A stretch of DNA of 64,000 nucleotides from Bimastos eiseni (GCA_959347315.1 OY365813.1:18846324-18910323), one strand, 5' to 3'. Positions 11,349-26,300 are shown, counted from the first letter of the stretch. The notes: generated by a model not told the origin, from the sequence alone. Numbers and translations are program-made.

Positions 11349-11384
11349 CTATGAACCATGATTTTCATAATTTGCATACTCCGA
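11349..11384 (-). CDS. PTPN11: Candidate PTPN11 terminal exon with Y-x-N tail motifs
   Basis: A pyrimidine-rich acceptor (TTTTTTATCTGCAG) is followed in phase 0 by 11 codons reading '[11 protein letters not shown]' and TAG. It contains overlapping YAN and YEN, both fitting the Grb2 SH2 ligand rule pY-x-N. Human SHP2 ends with YTNI and YENV tyrosines that recruit Grb2 when phosphorylated. Phase agrees with the donor at 11978. Another tail exon between the two cannot be excluded. The short length keeps this a candidate. Confidence 0.55.
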   Translation of the reverse strand, partial: SEYANYENHGS

Positions 11385-14300
11385 CTGCAGATAAAAAACA
11401 AAATGATAACTGAACAGTTTATCCGGGCACACCATCATCCATCACACATTCTACTTTACATTACTACACCCCATACACCACAGGTTTATGCATTACTCAC
11501 TTACTTATTTAGACAAATCATACACTGAAAGCCTAATCAACTGAGAAATGCCGAAAACCATCTACGTAATGGGTGATCCTGTTAGCAGGACCATGGTCCC
11601 TTCAAGGTTTGACTCCTTTCACTAATATTGCTCGCTGTCAATCGATTGTTCTAATTTATTGTTGAACATAACGTGCTTTTTTGCTTGATAGATTGTCCGC
11701 AATCAATAAAAATATTTGGCTATGGTTAAATATCCCACAAAATTCTATAGCAACACAGTGGCCACTCCAAAAAACCCAGATAATATATAGCTTAACCATC
11801 ACATGCTAAAAACGTTCCTGTGGTAAATGACAAATAGATCATTAATCCCATTACTACATAATTCCATCTTCATAAAGTTAAAATTAAAAAATTCTTAATT
11901 TTCAACTAAAGAAAATATAATGAATAAAGATCATTATTGTTTATTAAGACTTTGGATCAAGAGCTAAGTTTCCAAACCTCGAGACTTTGTTTGGCGCTGG
12001 CGCCGTCGATGTAACATTTCAGGGTGTCATATATGAACTTGTACTGCAGCTCGGTCTGGACCATCCCAGACCTCTGCTTTCGAATGTCAGTAACAACCTG
12101 CTTAACGTCCACTTCATGATGCAATCCTTTGCGTAAAACACAACATTCAATCATGGATTTACATAGCGCCCCTCAGGAAAACTAATGGGAAGCGGTGATG
12201 AAGCGGTGTGTCATGTGCTTTGTAATTGAAGGGTTGGAGGCTCGAATCTGCGTCAAGTCGCTGTGCAGCGACCTGGTACAAATTGTTGATAACCAAAATC
12301 GTCCAAGAGTAAGTCAACGGGAAACTATCTCATTTGCCTCACATCCTGGTGGCAAAAAAGAAAGTGGACCTGCCTTATGGCAGAGAACTCATCATCAATC
12401 ATTATCTTCTTCGAAAATACTACACAGAGGCGCTCCCAACACAAACCAGCCAACTAGGAGAGTCCCAAGCAGAGAATAAAGACCCTAAGCAACGAGCAGT
12501 TGACGCACCTTCCACAGAAAATTTCTCTTGTACTATGATTGAACACGGAGACAATTTAAATATCACCTGAAAAAGCAAGCATGTACGTGAAGTGTTAGCA
12601 ACTGTTTTCTTAACCTTGGCATACAACGGTGATGTGTGGTAGCTCTCTTCCTCATTGTCTGACAGTGCACTCATAGTCAGGATTCCTACGTGGCACAGCA
12701 GGTGGAGCCGAAAATCCGAAACAAGCATCTGTCACAACACAGATTTCAACTACCCACCTTCCGATAGACAGTCCAGCAAGCCAACCACTAAACCATCCTG
12801 CACTATTAGCACATAATGAAGAAGAAGCAAGAGAAGAAGAAATACTGAACAAGAAGGACCTTCTTCCTGAGCTGCTACTCTAGTTGTAAATGACATTTAA
12901 GATTGCATTAAATTAAAATATTAATAAAAGTCCAATAGCAGTTGATAATTTTATTATTCTCACCTTTGCACTGAAGCTCGTCAATGATGAAGCCAAGAAC
13001 GATGAAAGTGCCTGTACGACCGATACCAGCACTAACAGAAATTGTACACAAATGTACGTATGACGACAAATTTTCTCTCACTACATTTTCAACCGCAGAC
13101 CATCTTTAAGCATTTCACTACTGAATACATCACGACTGTCACAATTTGAATTCTAAAAGCAGACTATTATAAAATGCCACTGCTTAAAATATCACCAGCG
13201 CAGCATTGAAATTGAGTTTGCCTATCACACCTACAGCTCTCCTTCATATAATTAATGTCATCTACAACTCAAAGCTCTGCCTTAAAATTCCACAGTTTGC
13301 TTAAAAATTCCACAGCTTTGATTCAGAATTTCAATTCAACCAATGTTATGGCATGTTAACTAATATGGCATGTTAACGGATATAGCATGTTAACTGATAT
13401 GACATGTTAACTAATATGGCATGTTAACGGATATAGCATGTTAACTGATATGACATGTTAACTAATATGGCATGTTAACGGATATAGCATGTTAACCAAG
13501 ATGGCATGTTAAGTTGATAGTTTTGGCAGACATGATTCAATTCATAATTAGCCTTATTGATCATCAGAAAATTGAAGTGCCTGCAACAACTTTATGTAGT
13601 ATAACTGTAATAGCATTTCGAACAAACAAAAGCAACTGCTTTCACAAGTAAGCGAGTGACAACATATTAGGGAATCAGTCTACAGAGAACAGGTTCAGAA
13701 TGACGTCAGAATTCACCTGCAGTGAACGACAATTGAGCCGGGTCGCTGCAGTGACTTCTGGCGTTCGCTGGTTTCGTTCAGCATATCAAGCAGGCTGTTG
13801 CAGTGTTTGGGAACGGATTTGTCTGGCCAGGCAGTGTAGTTGTAGTGGAATACCTGCCTTTTACCGGTCTGTTCGTACTCGCCCGGCTGATCAGACTAAA
13901 GACAGAAGTAAGAAGACGACGGTTTACCCTTCTGTTAGTATGTAATACTCAGTGCCACGCGCATAGTGCAACAGAGTCATCTGCTCTGATAGGGTCCTGA
14001 TTCTGTTCATGTAATTATAATTGGACATTGAAGACTGGCCACCCACCCCTTATGTGATTAGGCTAAGAACACTTCATACCCATGGACATATCAAGGCTAG
14101 CTTTACGGTAGGTTCCTCTTCTTCTGTCCAACACAGAAGACCGCTTCTGTGGACCGACCTTCAGAATATTGATCCAACTGCCACTGGTGCCTCATTGGTT
14201 GACGACACCTTCTGCATTAGGCACCGGTGCTATAGAAGTTGCCAATTACAATTTAAAGGTCGTTCTACATTACTCTCTACTCTCATTTTCAAAAATCCAC

Positions 14301-17300
14301 AGTAAATGAAAACGAACCTTTTCGACGTCATGGACCAAGAGGAATTCCCGAATTTCGTAATCTTTTGACGGTGCCAGCTTGGACTTTACAAAGTGGGCGG
14401 TAATTCTCCCCATCGACAAATCGAACGTGAATGGCTTTTCCGGCGAATCAGGCCAGTATCGTGTGCACTTGTTCTAGATTCACAACAGAGATAGTTTGAC
14501 AAGGTGAAGAAAAACAAATACTTGTGCACTGGCTGGTAGATACCTCTATTGCAGGGGTGTCAAGTCTTTTTAAGCCGAGGGTCAGTAACAATATTTTCCA
14601 GCCAAGTCGCTAAACAGGGTGCAGAAGATGTGTATGTGAGCAATTGTAATGAGGTGGAGTCATTTCTTGGGCCAGATACTCTGAACATCCATGTCATTTC
14701 TCAGCTGTTGATGAGACTCTGTTGTTTGGTTCTGCGTTTGTGCGTGGGCCCACCACTGGTGACTCTATCAGCCTATTGTGCATAGTTATGCTAACAGACA
14801 TATTTTACTCGTTCACTATGACATTTAGCATCATTCAGGCCAGCGCATAGAGTGCCTCGTGAGTAGATAACTTGAAGGGGTGCCATATAAATGCTTTATT
14901 ACATACATTACATCAGTATACAGTGGAGTGAGAGGACTTGGTATTGACAGGTCTCTTTGCCAGCATAGCGATTTGATTTCGCTTCATACAGAGCGATAAT
15001 TTACATATTTGAACTTTGATTTTCAAATTGCACTTGGGCATGGCTTTACGGGCCAGAAAGTCAATTAGCAGGAAATGGCTCCCGGGTCGTACTTTTGACT
15101 CCCCCTGCTCTTTCGGAGCCTATCAGAACCAGGCTGCCATTCCCAAATGCCTCAAAAGGGTTCAGAGACTCATGCCATTTCTTGTCATATGATGGGCTGC
15201 ATTGAAACAAGGTCATGGACATGGAAACACAGAAAAAACACAATCATCGTGCATGTAAATGAAATCACACTCGTAAAAATCGATAGTGTATACTGGACGA
15301 GCTTCCAAGTATAGGGTATATAAATCCATCTACCACTTCTCTTCACTTGATTGGCATGATCTCTTTGTCCCGCAAGCAAGGACTGCTATCTAGCTAAGCA
15401 ACCAGCCTTAGACATCACTGTCCCTGCACTCCATCCCTCCCTCCCTTCATTCAACAAATTCCTCCTTGCCAACTGGTGAGCCAGACGACTCTTTTCCCTG
15501 TATCAAGACCACTTCTTTTCTCTGGGTCTCTCACACTTGAAGCGCCTCTGACTGGTGTATGTGTCTTCGTTTATTAAACATGTCAGGCTGGCAAACCGCA
15601 GCAAGTTATATTCATCCAAACACAAAAAGATGCAATGTTAGAAGAGAGATAGTGACTGAAGCTTAGATATTGCACCAGAGGTGGTGTGCACAGTGAGAGG
15701 CGCCATATAAATTTATAGACAAAATGCAATACAATACCTAAATTTAAATAGAATGCAATACCCAAATTTCAACAGAGTGCATTCACCTAAATGAAGTCTA
15801 TAAGAACGCCTCAAATACGTCATACCTTGCCCTGTTCCACAAGTTTCGTGATCATAACAATGATCTGTGATCCTTCCTGCCAGACCATTCGCCAGAAATC
15901 AGGCACAGAAGATGACAGGCAGCCCTGGGTCGCAATGTACGACATGCGAGAATCAGGAAGCTAAAAGAACAGCAATATCTTCAGTATTCTGCTGATGAAA
16001 AGGTTTGTGACATGGACGATTCTTGTCTCCGAGTTGAAAAACAAATGATTGAACAGTCGATCAATAACGAACACAGGCTAATAATAGATCATAATGATTA
16101 TGGGTGTGACTAATTAGCAGGCCTTCTTGGTGCCTTTAGGTTCCCCTTGTATTCATACAATTCCTATTTATTCACATTCTACTACACATTACTTGATGGA
16201 TACAACAAAAATTATGTTATGTTATGTTAATATCATAACAATCCACAACAATGATAACAACATGATTAGGAATGTTGACAGGCAACTGATTACGAAGGCC
16301 GTGCATACCTTGATGTAATTAGCATTGATGTAGTCGCACGGCTCGCCATCATTCAGTATGACTCTCGTTTTATCGACTAAAATCGTGAAAGAAGACAACA
16401 TATTTCACGATATAGAAATTTTGCAGTTCACCTGCTCCATAATTTTTAAAACAGAACATCCTAAATCATAAAGGAAGTGAGGCAAAATGCGTACTAGGTG
16501 TCACCAACGATTTTACACTTACATACAGCCTGTGAATATACAGTGGCACGGTGGCTGAATGGTTAGAGTGGTCAGCCTGTAACACTCATGTGCGCTGAGT
16601 GTGCGCTGAGTGAGTGGGTTCGACCCTCGCCCGAGAAGTCACTGTGTAGGGACTTCGAGCAAGTCCTTCACGCACAATTACTCTCCATTGCAACTGCAGT
16701 TGTGTCGTTTAGGCGTGTCTGCACTTCTGAGCTGATTGTAAGAAGGGCAAAATTTCAATATCAAATTTCAGTTGTATTGCACTGTACAGATTCCGAAGCC
16801 GAACAGAACACAGAGAACATTAAAATCAAAAAGTGAGAGCAAATCCTTTAAACTCAGTTTCAATCAGGTAAAGGCAGAAGCTTACATGGCAAGATGTTTT
16901 TATATCGATTCTTCTCCTTGTTTTCTGGTTTCTGTCCTTCCGTTCTGGGCGATTTGTTAAGACACTCCTGCTTCTGGAGTTGCTGGTAAAGTAAATAAAA
17001 GAGACAAAGACTCCAATTAAAAACCACAGTGGTTGGTTGAATAGAACGGTCGGCCTGTAACCTTCAGTGTGTACTGAGCGAGCAGGTTCGACCCTTGTCC
17101 GAGGCATCACTGCGTAGGGACCCTGAGCAAGTCCTTTGCACACAATTGCGCCGTCGAGGAGTGTGCACTTCTGAGCAAAAAAACGTTGAAAGAAGGGCGA
17201 TATCATATTTCAGAATAAATAAATAAATAAAAAACAAGCTTTTCAGCAATTGAAATAACTGTTGCTCTAGTGACAGCAACTCTGTCCTCAAATAGTTTTA

Positions 17301-20300
17301 ATTTAGTTTTAGTGTAGTTCACCTAGCTTCTAGCTAAGAGTTATTATTAAAGTCTGAACTCAGTTAAAAGATTTATGCTTGTACAACTGCCTTTTCTAGA
17401 TCTAAACAGCTGCCTAGACAAACGATTCTGAAGTCACTATTTCTATAATTATTTGTCTTGATGTTACAAATAACTTAGGTGGTCCCCTACCTAGCTGGAC
17501 TATTGTCCTTTCTGGGTCCTCTAATGTTGCTGATGAATGAATACTAATTGTTATTTCCTTTTCGTCTCAATGGCTGCATTAAAATGAATTGAATTGAAAT
17601 ATTGCGCGATGCTCTTCACTGGTCTCCGGTTAAGCAGTGCATCTCCACCCCGTTTAGAGCAGTCTCTCTGGCAGTGCGCCGTCTTATCTGACAGAGCTCT
17701 GTGGCCTGGTATCTCACCAGCCTATGCATAGACTCTTGTATTCGAGTGATAAGGATGAACTTCTCTTCGCTAGAGGGCACTCATCGCTAATGCTGCGTAG
17801 TGTGCATAGTTTTCTCAGTGGTCGCACCACTAGGAATAGGCTCCAGATTCAAATCTGTAATCCCCTATGATTAGGGCATAACCGGAAATTTCCTCGGACA
17901 TTCGCCTTGGCTGAATATCCAGTTTCTTAACTATTCCGAAGTATTCGCCTCGGCAAATATTGGACACGCAAATAGTTAGAAAAAAAATGTTTTATTCAAT
18001 AATTTTTTATAAACATTTAACAATTTAAAAACGAAAATGAAAAATTTAAAGCCATATTTATAGTTATTACAGGCACAAACATTTATTTTGCTAATTTTTA
18101 ATTTCGCAATAAGGCAAAAGTTGAAAATTTTAAGCTTCACTTGCAGATGGTACTCGCCGGGCCACAATTGCCACTACTATTCGATTCGTACCCAGATCCA
18201 GCAAATAGCACATCCAAATATTCGGATTCGGTACTCTGAGGAATTGTCTACTCTACTCGGTTATGCCCTACCTATGATAATCTCTCCACTTCCTAAAAAC
18301 TGCACAAATCTTTTCCAACTGGCTGTGACTGGGCCATCATTGGAGTAGTTTTGCTTGAAGAGGTGCCATATAAATTCTCTCTCACCGTCTCATTTTAAAA
18401 TCGACAGCGTGCAGTCAGTATGCTCATTATAGCCGAGTTGGCCAGAAGGACCAGAATTATCGAACCAGATTTCTGCTGCGGCAGGATTTGAACCCCCTGC
18501 CCCTGAACGACATTCCAGCATGCCAACCACTACAATATCATGCACCTCTTAGTAGTCAGCCCAACTCCATAAATACAAACTAATAAGAAACAGGCAGAGG
18601 AGAGTTACCTCAAACTCCACGAGATGTTTCTCCACCGGATTGACTGGGGCAGCGGTCGCGTCCGGTGCTTTAGACTTTGCAGTCGTCGAGTGTTTCTGGG
18701 AAGCAATGGCAACAACGAGAGGCTGCAAACGAAATCATGTTTAGTCATGGATGATTGATTGTCACAGATAATTAACTGTCATGGATGATTAATTGTCTTG
18801 TATGAGAAATAACAATCACAATAATAGTGATGATGATAATAACGATGATAATTATCATAACAGCAATAATAATAATAATAATAATAATAATAGCAGTACT
18901 AGATAACGATAATAGTAATAAAAACGATAATAATAATAATAATGCATTGGTAGACATTGATAGAATATTGACATGGAAAAGAAATGAAAAAATCAAACAA
19001 TGAATCAACAAATAGCAACATCAGTTTTAAAGGTCACAGGCCAAACAGAAATTCGAAAAAAAGAAGCCGGTAATTATCAGTACCCTTAATGCTGCCTAAC
19101 GATAATGTGACATAACAAATACGGCTAGCGTCACCCTCCTCCTTTCTCAAGGCTTAGGACTGGCACCACCACAGAAATGGCAGTGGCATAGTGCTGGTAA
19201 TTGCCAGTGAAAATGAAAAAGGTTTATAAATACATCAGACAGACATCCCATTCAGAAATCATTCAACATAGAAGCACAAGGTAAAGTATCTGTACCAAGG
19301 AGGTAAAGTATCTGTACTGTAGAAGGTAAAGTATCTGTACTGTAGTGTGCATAATAAACCAGCCCATAGCACAGTATCTTCGGCCGAAACGAGCCGATGA
19401 CCCCTTGTTTCTGGCAAAGGTCACCTCAAGGCTCATGTGAACGGGCGGAAGTCTGGGCAGAGCAGAAGCAAGGAAAGGCATTGAAACCCCTTGTTGCCGA
19501 CAAACGTCTTCTCTGGACTCGTTGAAGGGGCGGGTGTCAGAGGTCGGGGGAGGGCTGTTGCAAGGAATGGCTTCTAATTCATGTCTGGTAAGCTTGTTGG
19601 ATTTCGCCTGAAGCGAAAAGTCTATTATGTATCACTTATAACCGGATACATGAGACTCTTCAGACGGGCCGATCTAAGCCCAGTACGCTGCGGGTACTAG
19701 ATCCACCATGGCAGAACGTAGATAGGGCAGAGGGATCTCGATGGTGGGGCCGACAAACCTATTACTGGCAAGGCTTCGTCTCTAATGCACCACTACAAAC
19801 CGATAATCGGTTTTAAATCGGTTCTTAAAATCCGATAATTGGTTTTCCCCAAACACCGATATTAACAACCCTAAATATAACAGTACGATAAATTCGTCAA
19901 TAATGAGATGATTACCTTTCCAAGCAGTATGACGTCACCCGATCCTTCAACTATTGGCTTCGTCTTATAATGCTTGACTAATTCGGCTAGACATGAAAAA
20001 CGATTCGCCACACAGGCAGCCTTGATGAAGTATTCACCATTCTGAAAAACATAGAAGCATAACTTGTTCAAGTCAGAGTATCCCCAGCAGCAGGCTAAGT
20101 CATATCAAAACAAGCAGAAATATCCAAACTATATTCAATATCTATATATTATTATTATACTTTTTACTTTTATGTTCGTATATTTTAAAATTTATATTTT
20201 ATAATATGTTACATAATATATATTTCATATCATGTTTTAAATTATGTATACTAATATTATAATATTATTAATATATAAATATTATATATTTTATATAATT

Positions 20301-23300
20301 ATTTTATACATCTATATTTTTTATATACTATGTTCATGTTATATGGATATTATTATTATATATCATATCATTATTTTATACACTTATATTATTTTAAATA
20401 TTTTATATATTTTTACATATCATTATTGAAAGGGCAATGAAAATGGACTGCATTAATTTAAAGTAAACTGAGAAAATTTCTTTAGACGTTTCTGGAAGAA
20501 TCTGACAATTTCTTGTTAGCAATAGAATGCTGCAAAAATAATAATAATTATAATAATAATAATAATAATAATAATAGTAATAATAATAATAATAATAATA
20601 GAGGCAATAAATAACGATAACAATAAAATGGCGCAGAGCTATTGTGAGTGAAGGACTTGCCCCAGGCTACCCAAGGCCCCCCAATGCCCCCATGCACTGT
20701 AGCAGTCTCAGGGGAGTATGATCGAACCCCAATAACAAGACAAGTGCTGTTGCATAGCACTCACACATCTACAATACATGGCCAAGTCTTTTCCCTGGAC
20801 TTAAAAAAAAACAACGACAACAAGAAAAATTATCCCACGAAGTAGAAAAGGTCACATCAATGGAACATATTGACTATGTTCAACCAAGCTGAAAACCCAT
20901 TGCATAGGCGTTCACACCCCTAAAGTAAATATACCCTTAACCTCCAAATCACCTCAATTATAATAGCTTATATCAGGAGAGGTTGTATTATATGTGATCG
21001 GCTGCGCTCGCTCGCTCGCTCTCAGAGTAAACTTGCAGTGAGAGTGAAGGGATTTATTTATTTCCAGATCATTATATGAAAATATTTACTAATTTTATAT
21101 TAATACTTTTATTGTTCACTGTCACCCATGTTAGAATATCTGCGTTTATGTCAGGTTGTTTTCTTTTTAAACAAACGAATATCATTTATACATAAAATGC
21201 TTAATGGTAAAGATCGTTTGTTCAAAAGCATTGCATATAAGGCCTTTTAAATAATAATTATTTAAACAATGCATAGAAGAGTCGTTCGTGTCTACGAATA
21301 ACGTGACCGCAATAAGTGACCTACTTCAGGCCACCTACCTCCCCTCCCCCATTCGTCAATACCCTTTCAGAGGCCCCTCTCCAATGTCCTCAATTCTTTC
21401 AGGCTAACTCTTACAATAGAGAGGTCATTAGATATAATCACCCACAGCAATGGGGTTTTACCAGATTCAACACAGTTTCCCCTTTTTAATTTAGAAAAGT
21501 GTACTTTAGGTCCTTGAGGTCAAATCCAGGCATCAACTTCCCCATTGGAAATAAGCCTACACAGTGACGTCATTCGGCCAATCCCTCCCTCCCTCTCTGT
21601 CCCTCCCTCCCTGCCTTCCTCTCTGTCCCTCCCTGTCTTCCTCTCTTTGCAACCGTCTCTAATTAATGTGCACTGACAAGAGTTTAATGTCAACAGACTA
21701 CATAATATACCAACACACCAATATATAATTGCATATCATCCTATTCCATACAACAACAAAAAGCCGCAACATGGCAATATAGCTCCATCAGCTGGTACAG
21801 CCTCCCACTTCCTCTTCGAAAGAAGCTGCTCTCTCTGCAGGTTCCTCCAGCCGGAACAGCCTCTTCAGGGGAGCTACTCTCTCTTCCCCTGCTGCCTTCC
21901 GGAAGCGCTTGAAGACTTTCCTTTTTCTGTTTAGCTTTGTGCTGAGTCGTGAGCACCACTGATCTGAGTGGCGCTATATAAGTGCTTCATTACATTACAT
22001 TACTTAGGTCAGCTCATGTACCAATTGGATGAGGCACAGCTAGGACATCCAAAAGGGACGAATATTCTGCAAGGAAGGACCTCCAAGCAACGTCATAATT
22101 ACCCTGTAGTTTATTTATATAGGCCAGTTACTTCTGATAATTAGTAGATATCTACTAATCACCGAGCGATATCTGCCGTTAAGAGTGCTCAATGAGGGGG
22201 GCCCCTGCGAATGGGGGAAATGCATCACATTGGAAGGGGAAGTGGAACTTGCTAGAAATGTAACCATGGAAGGATGTAACTTATGACCAGGCACTAGACA
22301 GCTAGTCATGGCCATGCATAAACGACCTTCAATAAATATAATACACCAATTCATTCATTAATTGTCTACTGAGAGACCATTCCATCCATGCATACGTCTA
22401 TCCAACCATCCCCATTCGGTAAACCAGGTTAACATAGGTCAATAATTGTGTGTGTGATATGGACTAGTCCTTCAGTAATAAAGTCATAAATTTTGGCTGA
22501 AAGCTAAACTTTTGGACAAGCATCTTTGTTAAATGTTTTCAACTGCCAACACAACTTTTGAATCAAAGTGCCTTAAAAGCCACTTCAGTAGAATAATTTT
22601 TTAAACATAGAAACTGGAAAAGAAAAAAATAACTTCATCATCAAAGCATATACTTGTCAACTATGCAGACACCAAAAACAGATGAAATCAAAGTGCCAAA
22701 AAATACTTAACAATAATAACTTTTAAAAAGCACAATTAACTGAAATGTAATCACGTCCACACCGCATATATATATATATGCATATAGATATATATATACA
22801 TATATATAAATTATTTATATATCATATATAGGTTGGAACAAACTATAAAAAAAACACAACCATGCAAACTGGAATGCCAAAGTTAACTGAAGCAAATATA
22901 TGGAACAGTTCATACGAAATCATAAACTTATTAATAATAACTAATAGGCATTCAGTGTCAAACATAACAAACCAAGTCACACCCCAGCTCTAACAAACCA
23001 GTTTTCTCACCAAATCATTCTAATCGAAAACCGCCCTCTGAAATCGATAGAACAGAAAGCATGAAACACAACTGTGCCAAGCGTTTATACATTCAGGCAG
23101 ACCGTAGCAAATGTGATTCGTGATTTGAATTTGACTTGGCATTTAAATCAAGAGCAAAGAGCGAATACAGAATAATGAAAAGGAAACCTGATGTTGAAAT
23201 AGGTGCTAAAAATACCAAGAATGGTTTCAGTGATATAGCTCTAACCATGCAGTCCTCCAATCTCCAATTTCAATTAGGAATTTAATTTGCATGACATGGT

Positions 23301-26300
23301 GGCCTATTAGTACCCTGTTTGCACACGGATCAAGCAATTGCCTGCATGGATTCATCCATTCTCTGCTAAAAGGGGAAGGAACTTATCCATTGTCAGCTGT
23401 AGGGCCCATGAAATGGAAATAATTATCTCCATTATGTTCCACATGGAACATGGAAGCCTTAGTCTATTTACCATCATTTTACTGTATTGTAATGTATTTA
23501 CATATATTGTAGCACATCTACCAGCACAAACTAATCAGAGGTGCTCTCAGTGCAAAAAGCTCCACGAGAAAAGAAAAGTCTTAAGAATACGGGCAGAAAC
23601 TGAAGTACCCCCAGTTCAAATCAAAGAGTGAGTCAGAGAGGGAAGATAGCTCCAAAGCAAAGAGCCAACCGACGCATAATCGCGGTATACGGCAGAAGTA
23701 TGTCCGAGTCCGAGGTATGAAGAGGTCATGTCAGTCTAAAGAACGAAGAGAACGGAGAAAGGAAGTCAACAGTTGACATCTAGAGAAGCCTGTGTGTAAG
23801 CGCTCATAGGTGTGGAGCTCATGTGGACACCTCGCATCCCTCGCCTTCTCGTCTTCCCATCAACAGTGTAAAGCCAGTATGCATGCTACACCACTGGGTA
23901 GGTAGGCTAGGGTACAAGTGGATTGCAATTTTTTTTAATTTTTACCCTGGTAGGGGTGTAAATCTCTCGGTCAATGGTCATGCACCTTAACCACAATGTT
24001 GTGACACACCACTAAATTAATAGAATAGGTCAGTAGCGCATGACAAGGCATCCGCCATTCAACAATTAGGCACTTGGGCCAATTACCACATCAGCATTTA
24101 TTAGTTGTTAGACTGGGCACAACTGTTACATCCTGGTATCAAATGACCAGGAAAACTGATCAAGAGTCGTTCAGTCATCAGTGCAGAATACTGCTGATAA
24201 ATACATGCTTTAAAATAATAATTACAATAAAAATAATATTAATAATTTAAGGTAAAAATAACTTAGTAATAATTTTAAATAAAAATAACAATAATAATAT
24301 ATGAAACTAAACCATGTCCATAATATTTATGATCCCTTTACAAATGCAAAATAACAGCAAAGAAGACATATTTCACAAGGACAAAAGGAACAAGGGAGCA
24401 GAAAAGGGAGAGTAGTCCCACGAGTAGGGCCACCCATTCATAAGAAGACTGAGTACTGGCCCAAAGTAACGCAAAATGTAAGTTAATTTGAGATTAGCTA
24501 ATCGATCAGAATCTAATCGATAAGTCACAGATGGCAAAGACTGGATACGCATAGGCTGAGTAGTAGAGCATAGTTAACCAACCTTTAAAACATATGCTAA
24601 TGTCACTTAGTCTAAGCTGTGTGAACGAGGACACAACATCGACTCTAGGATGTTTGGTCAACAGACGATTGGTCAACAGACGATTGGTCAAGCGGACTGT
24701 TCGTCAAGCGGACAGATAATTAATTTATACGTTAAATGAAATCGACGACCATTAAATACATATATCATATGTCAGTTCTCTTAGCAGTACAAACAACTGC
24801 AAAGTCAATTGGGGCGGGAAGTACAAATGTGCTAATAATCTTTGTCAGGACATCAGGAGCAGATGATGATGATGTGTGAATTAATTTAAATGTGACAATA
24901 CCTTGCACAGTATGATCACGTTCTTGACAATATTCGTATCTGTCAGAACGCAGAGAACGAACTCCCCGGGAACCTTAGAACGCTCCCTGACTAGGAAGCT
25001 GTCCACCTCTCCTTGCTGGATCAGCAGATTCTCAGCCAGCTTTGAATCGAGACATCCATGAAACCAGCTGGAAATCAGCACAGAACAGGAACTCAACTAT
25101 CAAACATTGCAACCTAAAGTATGGCACCATGATGATCTACAATTCAATCTGGCAGTCTCTCTTCTGCTTTCACTTTGTCAACAGCTGCTTTTCTTGCAGA
25201 ACTTTGTGCACTGGGAGCAATGTTAGTCAAATTTGTTGGAGATAGTGCGTGGAAGGAATTTTGTGTGTCCAACATTTTATAAGTGGTTCACACTTTTGTG
25301 CGCAGGTCGGAGTTGAATGCAATGACAGTTAAATAAAGACTACATCTAAACGTCTATGGTGATGAGTTCTGAAAACCCAAGAAAAGTTTCTTGTCCAAAG
25401 AGAAATAAGGGAATGTATCAGCCAAGGAACCAAAGATTCTGGAGTAAGATAGGTTGCAGTCAATTAGGAGTCTCGATTTATATAGTTTCCTAAAAGGAAA
25501 TTGACTCCTTATTTTTGCCTATTAGTGCACACACTAAATTCTTGTGTGCGCTGTCTTCACGGCCCGTGTGCGTGTGTGCATGTGCACAGCTTAGAGGGAA
25601 CAATGGCTGGGAGCACTTCTGAGCGGCTCAACCTGCCAAAGGTGCTTCACAAATGCTTGCATACATTGCAACACAATACATAGAGCAGTAAGGAATATTG
25701 GTCAATGTTTAGTATGCTAGGTCAGAAGTAAGGGCTCATACTTTAATATATCAGTCTGAAACAGGGCACTCTTAAATCAAGAGCAGTGACCACAATGACA
25801 TTGGTCAGAGCTTTTTGCTAGAAAAAAATGTGCCGGAACGCACTTGTAGGCCTAATTTCGAAAAAAATGACGCTAAAATAAGCTATCAGTTAAAATGAAT
25901 TTGATAGCAAAGTCTATGCACTTACTTCTAAATTTTATAATGTAAAAAATTTAAATTGTAAGATTTTTATTATCGAATTCCACAGTTTATTCACAGTTCT
26001 ACTATTTTCATTGTATAGTAATCGAAAAAAACTTCTGGAAATAAAGCACTGAATTGCACTCATAACATACACACATTACAAATGTACACACTAACATACT
26101 CACTTACACACATGTATACACATTCATATATAATATACTCATATTCATAGACACATACAGACACATAATCACACATACAAATACCTAAATTCACACGTTA
26201 TTTACAAACATACACAGTATTACATATAACAACACATGGGCACACATGTACGATTTTACATATGTTCACACATACATATGCACATACATATATGCATATA

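Noticed and set aside
13700..13707. TGACGTCA near a PTPN11 exon end as a CRE
   Set aside because: It sits in the intron just after the donor at 13717 with no promoter context, so it is probably chance.
16543..17225. tRNA genes suggested by A and B boxes
   Set aside because: The head cannot fold as a full tRNA by eye, has a long SINE body, and recurs as dispersed copies.
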